From Candidatus Falkowiibacteriota bacterium (GTDB lineage: Bacteria > Patescibacteriota > Patescibacteriia > UBA2591 > JABMQE01), in contig JABMQE010000136.1 of NCBI GenBank assembly GCA_013203415.1, forward strand, positions 1 to 16,413: 16,413 bases of DNA. Direction: 5' to 3'. Positions 1 to 6,005 of the stretch are shown in pieces. Under the pieces are notes generated by a model. That model was not told the origin of the DNA. It worked only from the letters and a program-made list of their open reading frames with translations, and did not search any database. Position 1 is the first letter of the stretch. Each line of letters opens with the position of its first letter. Position numbers and translations under genes: made by a program.

Positions 1-2
1 CT

Positions 3-1067
3 GTTAAAACTTTATCAACCAAGGACATAAAAGAGCTCGGTGCCCAAATTATCCTCTCGAACACTTATCATAATCTCCTCCGCCCCGGCATGGGCATAAT
101 GAAAAAAACAGGCGGACTTCATAATTTTATGAACTGGCAAGGCCCAATTTTAACCGACTCCGGCGGTTTTCAGGTTTATAGCTTATCTAAAATTCGAAAG
201 ATAACAGACAAAGGTGTCATCTTCCAGTCGCATATCGACGGCCAAAAATACGAACTTACTCCCAAAAAAGTTTTACAAATTCAAAAAACCATCGGCTCCG
301 ACATCGCCATGGTTTTAGACGAGTGCGTCGGCTACCCTGCAACACGCAGGGAAGTTGAGAAAGCTGTTGAAAGAACAACTTGCTGGGCAGGCGAATCAAA
401 AAAAGCAATGAAGCAATGTAACAATGAAACAATGGTTTTTTCAATCAATCAAGGCGGTATCTACAAAGACCTCCGCCTAAAATCCGCCCGCGAACTCACC
501 TCCATCAATTTCGACGGCTATGCCATCGGCGGCTTAGCAGTTGGTGAACCTTGGCAAAAGGCCATAAAAGTCCTGGACTGGGTTGTCCCAGAACTGCCAG
601 AAAACAAGCCCCGCTATCTTATGGGTGTTGGCTATCCCGAGCAAATTATCCAAGCTGTAAAAAAAGGCATCGACATGTTCGACTGTGTTATCCCAACCCG
701 CGAAGGCAGGCATGGGAAGCTCTTCCTGTGGAAAAAGTCACACCAAAACAAATCAACCAAAAACTATCTCCCCCTTACCAAGGCCCGTCTCGCCGAAGGC
801 TTGCCGAGGCGGAGGGAGAATAAAAGAGGGGGTAAAGAATTCTATGACACCATCCAAATCACAAACGCCAAATTCACTCGAAACTTCTCTCCCATAAACA
901 AAAATTCAAAATTTCCAGAGCTCCGCGAATATTCTTTGGCCTACCTCCGCCATCTTTTCAAAACAGGGGAGCCCCTGGCCCATCGCCTCGCCACCCTAAA
1001 CAACCTCGAGTTCTACCTTACCCTCATGTCAAAAATAAGGGAAAATATCAACAAAGGAGTATTATAA
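3..1067 (+). CDS. tgt: Queuine tRNA-ribosyltransferase (Tgt), 5' truncated by window edge
   Basis: The frame is open to the window edge, so the first in-frame ATG at 90 is internal; the upstream codons read as Tgt (LSNTYHNLLRPG just before it). Tgt exchanges guanine-34 of GUN-anticodon tRNAs (Asp, Asn, His, Tyr) for preQ1 or queuine. Visible motifs are TDSGGFQVYSL (general-acid Asp), the INQGG substrate loop and MFDCVIPTR with the nucleophilic Asp. Two oddities stand out. An insert of roughly 35 residues follows the LFLWKK segment, where the family normally runs directly into NxKNARF; part of it is encoded by a near-palindrome. The C-terminal zinc site CxCxxC...H is replaced: the segment before REYSLAYLRHL reads NSKFPEL, and the expected His before NLEFYL is Asn. 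The rest of the fold looks intact and the frame is clean, so this is probably a functional zinc-less variant rather than a pseudogene. Confidence 0.95.
   Translation, partial: VKTLSTKDIKELGAQIILSNTYHNLLRPGMGIMKKTGGLHNFMNWQGPILTDSGGFQVYSLSKIRKITDKGVIFQSHIDGQKYELTPKKVLQIQKTIGSDIAMVLDECVGYPATRREVEKAVERTTCWAGESKKAMKQCNNETMVFSINQGGIYKDLRLKSARELTSINFDGYAIGGLAVGEPWQKAIKVLDWVVPELPENKPRYLMGVGYPEQIIQAVKKGIDMFDCVIPTREGRHGKLFLWKKSHQNKSTKNYLPLTKARLAEGLPRRRENKRGGKEFYDTIQITNAKFTRNFSPINKNSKFPELREYSLAYLRHLFKTGEPLAHRLATLNNLEFYLTLMSKIRENINKGVL
405..436 (+). repeat. Four-copy 8-nt tandem array inside tgt
   Basis: Four consecutive octamers, GCAATGAA, GCAATGTA, ACAATGAA and ACAATGGT, all keep CAATG. They lie in frame in tgt and encode a surface-loop-like segment (around KQCNNETM) before the conserved INQGG. 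The unit size resembles the octamer arrays at 1112-1140 and 14311-14372, but the sequence is different. Confidence 0.7.
766..836 (+). repeat. In-frame insert with near-palindrome in tgt
   Basis: This stretch encodes residues absent from typical Tgt. Its core at 789-808 is an imperfect inverted repeat (CTCG...CGAG arms, interior CCGAAGGCTTG) within GC-rich, purine/pyrimidine-skewed sequence unlike the flanking gene. The frame is kept throughout. It resembles palindromic elements that insert into genes without breaking them, such as Rickettsia palindromic elements; that comparison is by analogy only. Confidence 0.5.
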
Positions 1068-1111
1068 TTTCCATTTTCCTGTTATAATAAAAGAAAGCAG
1101 TAACCAACAAA

Positions 1112-1140
1112 CTAATAAATTAATAAACTAATAAATAAAA
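1112..1140 (+). repeat. YTAATAAA octamer array
   Basis: CTAATAAA, TTAATAAA and CTAATAAA run in tandem, then TAAAA, in the 75-bp gap after tgt. The same unit, and the same upstream phrase ATTTTCCTGTT (1073-1083), recurs at 14330-14372, so this is a dispersed repeat family. A TATAAT at 1083-1088 just before the array could be a -10 box for the following genes, but I see no good -35. Confidence 0.65.
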
Positions 1141-1142
1141 AC

Positions 1143-1355
1143 GTGCAAATCAATTTCGTTCTAAAAATCGTCTTGCGTGTCTTCTGGGCCTTTATTTTTC
1201 TGGGAGTTCTAAGCATTGCCCTGGCTTTTGCCATCTTCCTTTATCCCGACCTTCTCGCCTTTCTTGTTGCCCTTGCTATGATTATTTTTGGCATCGTCCT
1301 TATCTCCCTCGCTTTCTGGATTAGGAAATACGCCAAAGTTAATCTAAAACTCTAA
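1143..1355 (+). CDS. Small hydrophobic membrane protein, unknown function
   Basis: A 70-residue protein starting at GTG. It has two strongly hydrophobic segments (about residues 7-33 and 36-60) with a basic tail (RKYAK), so an inner-membrane hairpin is likely. The stop TAA overlaps the ATG of the next gene by one base (TAATG), a typical translational-coupling arrangement. The two proteins are therefore probably made together and may work together. I do not recognise the family. No Shine-Dalgarno sequence is visible in front of the GTG, so the exact start is uncertain. Confidence 0.6.
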   Translation: MQINFVLKIVLRVFWAFIFLGVLSIALAFAIFLYPDLLAFLVALAMIIFGIVLISLAFWIRKYAKVNLKL

Positions 1356-1951
1356 TGTGGATTTTTAATTCAAACCCCACCAGGAAACAAAAAATCATCC
1401 ATGGTGTGGTCTCTCTTTGCATCATTGCTTTAAGTTTTTCCTTGTTTTGGTTTGCCAAAGGAATGGATTGGCGTTATATAATAACCCTAAAATATCTCGG
1501 CTTTGTTATCATCGCCTTCTTTGGCTCGGCCGTTGTCTTTTTGCCTTTTCCTTTGGCTTTTTTTATTGGCATCTCCGGCCTTTTCTTAAATCCGATTATA
1601 GTTGCCCTGCTCGGTGCCTTTGTCGTTACTTCTGGCAGCATGATTCCTTATCTTGTCGGCCGCGAGGGCAAAATTATTTTCGAAGATTTAAGGGGTTATG
1701 GCCGGTTCCATAAATGGGCTACCAAAAATGCCCATGGCTTTTGGTCAATCCTGTTTATTAGCATGTTTCCTTTTCCCCTGTTCGATTTAATCTGTGTTTC
1801 TGCTGGTATCTTAGGGATAAAGTTCAAAAAATTCTTTCTTGCTGTCCTTGCCGGCAAAACCATTTCTTATCTTGTTATTGTCTGGCTGTTTTATTATCTT
1901 GGCTCCCGTTTTCCGGAATTTTTTAATATTATAAAATCCTATTTGAAATAA
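1355..1951 (+). CDS. VTT/DedA-like integral membrane protein
   Basis: A 198-residue protein with about five hydrophobic segments. The order is an N-terminal TM near residues 17-36, a TM with FGSAVVFLPFPLAFFIG, then LNPIIVALLGAFVVTSGSMIPYLVGR, a loop containing a short amphipathic stretch (GYGRFHKW), then SILFISMFPFPLFDL and a last TM with AGKTISYLVI. The glycine-rich GxxxxxxYLVGR motif and the PFPLFDL re-entrant-like segment match the VTT (DedA/SNARE-associated) family. Family members are implicated in lipid handling across the membrane. It is shorter than typical DedA and closer to YqaA-type members. The start ATG overlaps the stop of the upstream small membrane-protein gene. Confidence 0.75.
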   Translation: MWIFNSNPTRKQKIIHGVVSLCIIALSFSLFWFAKGMDWRYIITLKYLGFVIIAFFGSAVVFLPFPLAFFIGISGLFLNPIIVALLGAFVVTSGSMIPYLVGREGKIIFEDLRGYGRFHKWATKNAHGFWSILFISMFPFPLFDLICVSAGILGIKFKKFFLAVLAGKTISYLVIVWLFYYLGSRFPEFFNIIKSYLK

Positions 1952-1956
1952 AAATC

Positions 1957-1986
1957 ATATTATGGTATACCATAATATAGTATAAT
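1957..1986 (+). promoter_or_regulatory. Perfect 22-bp palindrome abutting a TATAAT box
   Basis: Positions 1957-1978 form a perfect palindrome with half-site ATATTATGGTA. A consensus TATAAT follows at 1981-1986. The palindrome covers the place where a -35 would sit (TATTAT at 17-bp spacing, not a consensus), so it looks like an operator for a dimeric regulator or activator controlling the first sigma gene. The untranslated leader from about 1993 to 2049 is roughly 55 nt and ends in a strong ribosome binding site. No cognate regulator is visible in the window. Confidence 0.6.
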
Positions 1987-2049
1987 CTAAAGCACAAACG
2001 AAAAGAGGTCCCGATACAATCAAAATCGAACGCGAAGGAGGTGAGACCC

Positions 2050-2910
2050 ATGAACGGTCTGGCCGGAACAGCAGGCAACGACAAAAATCTCCAGCGCTAT
2101 TTCAAGGAGATTGGTGAAGAAGAGCCCTTAACAAGCAAGCAAGAGCGCGAGCTCTCCGAAAAGATTCAACAAGGAGATATCAAAGCCAGAGATACTCTTG
2201 CCCGCGCCAACCTGCGCTTTGTGGTTAGCGTTGCCAAGGGCTATCAAGGCAAAGGCCTGTCCTTCGCGGACTTAATCGCCGAAGGCAATCGCGGCCTGCT
2301 TGCTGCTACCCAAAGGTTCGATGGCGAGCGAGGCCTTAGGTTTATCTCTTATGCGGTTTGGTGGGTCCGCCAGGCAATCCTCGAGGCCTTGGCCGAGCAA
2401 GGCCGGGTTGTTAGGATGCCGATGAACTTGGTTGCCATAGTCAACAAAATCCGCAAAGCTGGCGAACGCCTGGCTCAAGAGCTTGGCCATGAACCAGAAA
2501 TCGAAGAGATTGCCGAGGAGCTGGCCCTGCTTCCGGATGTTGTCGAACGCACCCTGTCCAGAGCTCGCAACACCCGCTCCCTTGATGCGTCGTTTAAGAA
2601 AGAAGATGAAGGCGCCGCCAACCTTTACGATGTCACGCCCGACGGAAACCCTCCGCCAGATGAGGAGCTGGTAGATGGTTCCCAAAAGGAGGCCATCATA
2701 CAGGTCTTGGCCGATTTAGACCCAAAGGAGCGCGAAGTTATCTACTACTACTTTGGGCTTAAGGGCTATCCCCGCCTTACTCTCGAGGAGATTGGCGAGC
2801 AGTTAGAACTCACCCGAGAACGCATTCGCCAAATCAAGGAGCAGGCCATACGCCGGCTCCAGTATCCTTCAAGGCGGGCGCGCTTAGAACCCTATTACCA
2901 GGACCTCTAA
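2050..2910 (+). CDS. Sigma-70 family RNA polymerase sigma factor, array member 1
   Basis: A 286-residue sigma factor with the regions of a primary-type sigma but no region 1.1. Region 1.2 is about 11-43, region 2 about 44-118 (core-binding DLIAEGNRGLL, melting YAVWW at 101-105), region 3 about 119-172, and region 4 about 212-272 with helix-turn-helix TLEEIGEQLELTRERIRQIK. An earlier in-frame GTG at 2041 lies inside the ribosome binding site AAGGAGGTGA, so ATG 2050, eight bases after GGAGG, is the credible start. In region 2.4 the Gln of RQAIT is kept but Thr is Leu. In region 3.0 the His and Glu used for extended -10 contact are Asn and Ala. It is the only array gene with a classical TATAAT directly upstream. 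It could be the housekeeping sigma or an alternative; the window cannot tell. Confidence 0.95.
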   Translation: MNGLAGTAGNDKNLQRYFKEIGEEEPLTSKQERELSEKIQQGDIKARDTLARANLRFVVSVAKGYQGKGLSFADLIAEGNRGLLAATQRFDGERGLRFISYAVWWVRQAILEALAEQGRVVRMPMNLVAIVNKIRKAGERLAQELGHEPEIEEIAEELALLPDVVERTLSRARNTRSLDASFKKEDEGAANLYDVTPDGNPPPDEELVDGSQKEAIIQVLADLDPKEREVIYYYFGLKGYPRLTLEEIGEQLELTRERIRQIKEQAIRRLQYPSRRARLEPYYQDL

Positions 2911-2911
2911 C

Positions 2912-2950
2912 AACCCAGCTGTCGCTTGATAGCTGGGTTTCTCTTTTCTT
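2912..2950 (+). terminator. Rho-independent terminator of sigma gene 1
   Basis: Stem AACCCAGCT (2912-2920) with AGCTGGGTT (2931-2939), then the tract CTCTTTTCTT. It begins two bases after the stop. The same stem and tail recur after the other sigma genes. Confidence 0.9.
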
Positions 2951-2957
2951 AAAAATA

Positions 2958-2966
2958 TGTTAAATT
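2958..2966 (+). promoter_or_regulatory. Extended -10-like element TGTTAAATT before sigma gene 2
   Basis: TGT then TAAATT, 19 nt after the terminator stem. The same TGnTAAnnT element sits 19 nt after the third terminator and 20 nt after the fourth. No clear -35 is present; the position is occupied by the terminator T-tract. Confidence 0.4.
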
Positions 2967-3019
2967 AAAAACAACAGTCAATCCGAAGTCCATCCCATTG
3001 TTAAAGGAGGTGATGTTCC

Positions 3020-3883
3020 GTGTCATTCACTGCCAAGAGGGGAGTCAGCAATCTTAATAGGTACTTATCCGAAATCGGGGAAACCCCGCTTCTTACTGTC
3101 GGGGAAGAGCAGGAACTCGCCCGAAGAATTCAAGAAGGCGGCGACCGCCAAGCTCTTGATGCTCTAGTCCAAGCCAATCTCCGCTTCGTAGTCAATATTG
3201 CCAAGGTCTATTATGGCCAAGGCCTATCCCTCGAGGACTTAATCGCCGAAGGCAACCAAGGGCTGATAAAGGCGGCTTGGAAGTTCGATCCAAAGCGGGG
3301 TTTTAAGTTTATAACCTACGCTGTCTGGTGGATTCGTGCTAGCATCAAGCAGGCCTTATCCGAGCAGGCGCGCGTTGTCAGATGGCCTCTAAATCGCGTC
3401 GGGGACTGGTCCAAAATCAGCAAAGCCCAAAGGGCTTTGGAACAGGACTTAAACGACAGCGTTCTCCGCTCGGAAGTTGCCGAAGAAGTGGATATGGACT
3501 CTTTAGTCGTGGATGGGTATTTCGAGGATGCCCAAGCTCCGTTTCTTTTGGATGGTTTTCCAGGAGAAGGCAGAGAAGATCAAAACCCCTACGACTTCAT
3601 TCCTGATGAAAACGCGGATCCTGTTGACGGGGGAGCCCAGAAATTCGGCCAAAAGGAAATCCTAATGCAGGCCATGGCCGAGGTTTTGTCTCCAAGAGAG
3701 CAGGAGGTTATCATCCTTTACTTTGGTTTGGATGACGAAGTCCCTCCCTTAACTCTCGAGCAGATTGGCGAGCGCTACGGCTTTACCCGCGAACGCATCC
3801 GCCAAATCAAGAAAAAGGCCTTGCGGCTCTTAAGGCGCTGCCTAAAGCGCTATGGCATCCGTTCTCCTTTCGAAGAGGCCTAA
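3020..3883 (+). CDS. Sigma-70 family RNA polymerase sigma factor, array member 2
   Basis: A 287-residue sigma factor with GTG start placed nine bases after AAAGGAGG; the ATG at 3013 is out of frame. Region 1.2 is about 9-42, region 2 about 43-118 (DLIAEGNQGLIKA, YAVWW at 100-104), region 3 about 119-165, and region 4 about 212-273 with TLEQIGERYGFTRERIRQIK. It is the most altered member in region 2.4: where the family has RQAIT, this protein has RASIK, so both base-reading positions (Gln, Thr) are changed to Ala and Lys. Region 3.0 reads RWPLNRVGD, without the His/Glu pair. The 3.2 linker is longer and acidic (about 171-210). A distinct -10 preference is inferred from these changes. The gene is flanked by related terminators and is probably a single-gene unit. 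Confidence 0.95.
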   Translation: MSFTAKRGVSNLNRYLSEIGETPLLTVGEEQELARRIQEGGDRQALDALVQANLRFVVNIAKVYYGQGLSLEDLIAEGNQGLIKAAWKFDPKRGFKFITYAVWWIRASIKQALSEQARVVRWPLNRVGDWSKISKAQRALEQDLNDSVLRSEVAEEVDMDSLVVDGYFEDAQAPFLLDGFPGEGREDQNPYDFIPDENADPVDGGAQKFGQKEILMQAMAEVLSPREQEVIILYFGLDDEVPPLTLEQIGERYGFTRERIRQIKKKALRLLRRCLKRYGIRSPFEEA

Positions 3884-3930
3884 ACCCAGCTGTCGATTAC
3901 TTGTCGATGGCTGGGTTTTCTCTTTTTTTT
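3883..3930 (+). terminator. Rho-independent terminator of sigma gene 2
   Basis: Stem AACCCAGC (3883-3890) with GCTGGGTT (3910-3917), loop containing GTCGA/TCGA, then TCTCTTTTTTTT. The stem starts on the last base of the stop codon. It is homologous to the neighbouring sigma-gene terminators. Confidence 0.9.
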
Positions 3931-3963
3931 AAAATAATATTCAACTAACACTCCCTTGTCACC

Positions 3964-3992
3964 TTGATAAAAATTTCATTTTATGCTAAAAA
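3964..3992 (+). promoter_or_regulatory. Possible promoter of sigma gene 3
   Basis: TTGATA (3964-3969), a 17-bp spacer, then TAAAAA (3987-3992) preceded by TGC, which forms an extended -10. This spacer lacks the TGnTAAnnT element found 19-20 nt behind the other terminators. The call is tentative because the region is very AT-rich. Confidence 0.4.
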
Positions 3993-4041
3993 TAATAAAT
4001 AACCGCCCTTCCAAATATAAAAACAAAAACGAGGTGACAAA

Positions 4042-4887
4042 ATGCCTAAGCCAAAAGAAGAAGAGATTTATCTTCGTGAAATCGCTGGCACTCCTCCCCT
4101 TACAAACGAGGAGGAAAGGGGGCTCGCCCAAAAGATGGAAAAAGGCGACACAACTGCCCGCGACCGTCTGGTCAAAGCCAATCTCCTTTTCGTGGTTAGC
4201 GTTGCCAAAGAATACCTTGGCAAAGGGCTTCCTCTTTCCGAGTTAATCTGTGAAGGCAATGTCGGTGTTGTGGAAGCCGCAAGAAGGTTTGATTGGCGAA
4301 GAGACATCAGGTTTATTTCCTATGCGGTCTGGTGGATCCGCCAGGCAATCCGTTTGGCTGTTTGCCAGCAAACCAGAACCATCCGTTTGGCAACTAGCCG
4401 CATCGATATCCTCGACCGGATTTACCGCGAGCAGGAAGGGTTAAAGCAGGAGCTTTCCCGCCCCCCGACTCGCGAGGAGATAGCCGAGGCAACAAGCCTC
4501 GACATAAGAGTAATCGAGGGGATTCTTGTCCTAAGCCAGAACACTCTTTCTTTGGATTCGGTCTCAGACAACGCGCCTCCAAACAGGAATAACCAAGATC
4601 TCTACTACACTGTCTCTGTGTCAGGGCCCCCGACCGACGAGGGTTTGCTGGAACGCTCCTTAAGCGAAGACATCGAGGGGGCGTTAGCCGGGCTAGAATT
4701 TCGGGAAGCCGAGGTCCTTCGCCTCTATTTCGGTCTTAACAGGAAAGAGCGATTAACTCTCGAGCAGATTGGCGGGCGCTACGGCGTTACTCGCGAGCGC
4801 GCTCGCCAAATCAAAAACAAGGCCCTAAGTCGTCTCCGCCTAGCTCCGCACAATAGGCGCTTAGCGCCCTACCTCGAGCAGGCCTAA
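4042..4887 (+). CDS. Sigma-70 family RNA polymerase sigma factor, array member 3
   Basis: A 281-residue sigma factor with ATG start, preceded by GAGGTGAC, a slightly weaker member of the array's shared ribosome binding site. Region 1.2 starts almost at the N-terminus (EEEIYLREIAGTPPLT, about 6-36). Region 2 is about 37-112 (SELICEGNVGVVEA, YAVWW at 94-98), region 3 about 113-165, and region 4 about 207-266 with TLEQIGGRYGVTRERARQIK. The recognition helix has Ala for the usual Ile in RERIRQ. In region 2.4 the Gln is kept and Thr is Arg (RQAIR). Region 3.0 reads RLATSRID, so the extended -10 His is Ser. Cysteines at 70 and 108 are not seen at those places in the paralogs. Confidence 0.95.
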   Translation: MPKPKEEEIYLREIAGTPPLTNEEERGLAQKMEKGDTTARDRLVKANLLFVVSVAKEYLGKGLPLSELICEGNVGVVEAARRFDWRRDIRFISYAVWWIRQAIRLAVCQQTRTIRLATSRIDILDRIYREQEGLKQELSRPPTREEIAEATSLDIRVIEGILVLSQNTLSLDSVSDNAPPNRNNQDLYYTVSVSGPPTDEGLLERSLSEDIEGALAGLEFREAEVLRLYFGLNRKERLTLEQIGGRYGVTRERARQIKNKALSRLRLAPHNRRLAPYLEQA

Positions 4888-4900
4888 GAAGCCCAATATA

Positions 4901-4946
4901 AACCCAGCTGTCAATTGCTTGTCGACAGCTGGGTTTCTCTTTTTTC
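4901..4946 (+). terminator. Rho-independent terminator of sigma gene 3
   Basis: The most perfect copy of the array's terminator: a 12-bp stem AACCCAGCTGTC (4901-4912) with GACAGCTGGGTT (4924-4935), then TCTCTTTTTTC. Confidence 0.92.
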
Positions 4947-4953
4947 TAAAGTA

Positions 4954-4962
4954 TGTTAAGCT
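4954..4962 (+). promoter_or_regulatory. Extended -10-like element TGTTAAGCT before sigma gene 4
   Basis: TGT then TAAGCT, exactly 19 nt after the terminator stem, as in the spacer before sigma gene 2. The shared context around it reads CTAAAGTATGTTAAGCTAA here and CTTAAAAATATGTTAAATTA there. Confidence 0.4.
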
Positions 4963-5016
4963 AATATGAATCCCGAAAACCGTTGTTCATTCTACCCCAA
5001 AGGAGGTGATGGCCTT

Positions 5017-5913
5017 ATGTTCTTTAAGTTTCTAGGCGGCAAAGAATGGGAAATCCTTAATATCTATTACCAAGAAGCAGGGGCCTTCCCATTCCTTTCC
5101 CAAGAAGAGGAGCGAGAACTAGGCAAAAGAATCAAAAAAGGCGATATGGCTGCCAGAGATACTCTTGTCCGCGCCAATCTCCGTTATGTCGTCAGCGTTG
5201 CCAGTGGCTACCAAGGTCTTGGCGTGTCTGGTTTGGACTTAATCTCCGAAGGCAACCTCGGCCTTATTATAGCCGCAAAAAGGTTTGATTGGGAAAAAGG
5301 CGTAAGGTTCATCTCCTTTGCGGGCTGGTGGATACGCCAAGGAATCCTCAAAGCTCTAAGTAAACAATCCCGTCAAACAAAGTCATCCATAGACCTCGCT
5401 GCTATCTTAACAAAAGCCAGAAAAACCCAAGATGCCCTGGAGCAAAAGCTTGGCGTCATCCCCACTCGCCAGGAAACAGCCGAAGAAATGGGAGTCCCCC
5501 TCCACCGGCTGGAACAGGGCTTGGCAGCCAACCAAAGGCCTAGGTTTCTGGATAGTAAAAACCACGGTCTAATATACGACGCGGAAGATCACGTTTTTTT
5601 TCTGTTTCACGATGATGAACCACCTCCCCAACGCCTCCACGAAACAATCTCAAGCCCTGCCCCGCCTTCTCCCGAGGAAGAAGGCGAAAAGCTTAGGAGA
5701 GAGTTTCTCGACCATGCCATAGAACAAACCTTAACCGAGCGGGAAAAAGAGGTTATCCATCTCTACTTCTCTCTAGATGGCCAGCCCAATCTTACCCTCG
5801 ACGAGATTGGCGGATTATATGGCCTTTCCCGAGAACGCATCCGCCAAATCAAAGATAGTGCCCTAAGAGAACTTAGGAAATATATCGAACGCCATGGGCT
5901 TTGGAACCCATAA
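5017..5913 (+). CDS. Sigma-70 family RNA polymerase sigma factor, array member 4 (most divergent)
   Basis: A 298-residue sigma factor. ATG 5017 follows AAAGGAGGTGATG at good spacing; an upstream in-frame ATG at 4966 would add 17 residues and place the ribosome binding site inside the gene, so it is not preferred. Region 1.2 is about 11-43 and region 2 about 44-118, with the melting motif changed to FAGWW (101-105) where the others have YAVWW. Region 2.4 reads RQGIL. Region 3.0 is strongly diverged (RQTKSSIDLAA) and lacks the usual RIP segment. The 3.2 linker (about 174-228) is long, rich in His, Pro and acidic residues, and unlike its paralogs. Region 4 is about 229-288 with TLDEIGGLYGLSRERIRQIK. 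All core-binding features remain, so it is likely a working sigma with altered melting or -10 behaviour. Confidence 0.93.
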   Translation: MFFKFLGGKEWEILNIYYQEAGAFPFLSQEEERELGKRIKKGDMAARDTLVRANLRYVVSVASGYQGLGVSGLDLISEGNLGLIIAAKRFDWEKGVRFISFAGWWIRQGILKALSKQSRQTKSSIDLAAILTKARKTQDALEQKLGVIPTRQETAEEMGVPLHRLEQGLAANQRPRFLDSKNHGLIYDAEDHVFFLFHDDEPPPQRLHETISSPAPPSPEEEGEKLRREFLDHAIEQTLTEREKEVIHLYFSLDGQPNLTLDEIGGLYGLSRERIRQIKDSALRELRKYIERHGLWNP

Positions 5914-5950
5914 ACCCGGTTGCTGTTTAGTAATCGGGTTTTCTCTTTTT
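5913..5950 (+). terminator. Rho-independent terminator of sigma gene 4
   Basis: Stem AACCCGGTT (5913-5921) with AATCGGGTT (5932-5940), then TTCTCTTTTT. It is a diverged relative of the three upstream terminators. TGATAAACT (5960-5968), a further TGnTAAnnT element, follows 20 nt after the stem and may serve glyQS. Confidence 0.88.
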
Positions 5951-6005
5951 CCTAAATTGTGATAAACTTTATATATATAATATAGATAAATTTTAAGCTA
6001 ATTTT

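Noticed and set aside
551..897. Two + strand ORFs within tgt
   Set aside because: They are alternative frames of a gene with clear Tgt motifs; their translations lack domain features.
2041..2049. GTG at 2041 as start of sigma gene 1
   Set aside because: It lies inside the GGAGGTGA ribosome binding site itself; ATG 2050 has proper spacing.
2272..2685. A 137-codon minus-strand ORF inside sigma gene 1
   Set aside because: It is fully antisense to a conserved sigma gene, with low-complexity translation and no initiation signals.
4966..5016. ATG at 4966 as start of sigma gene 4
   Set aside because: The strong AAAGGAGGTGATG lies downstream of it and serves ATG 5017; the extra 17 residues do not resemble region 1.2 of the paralogs.
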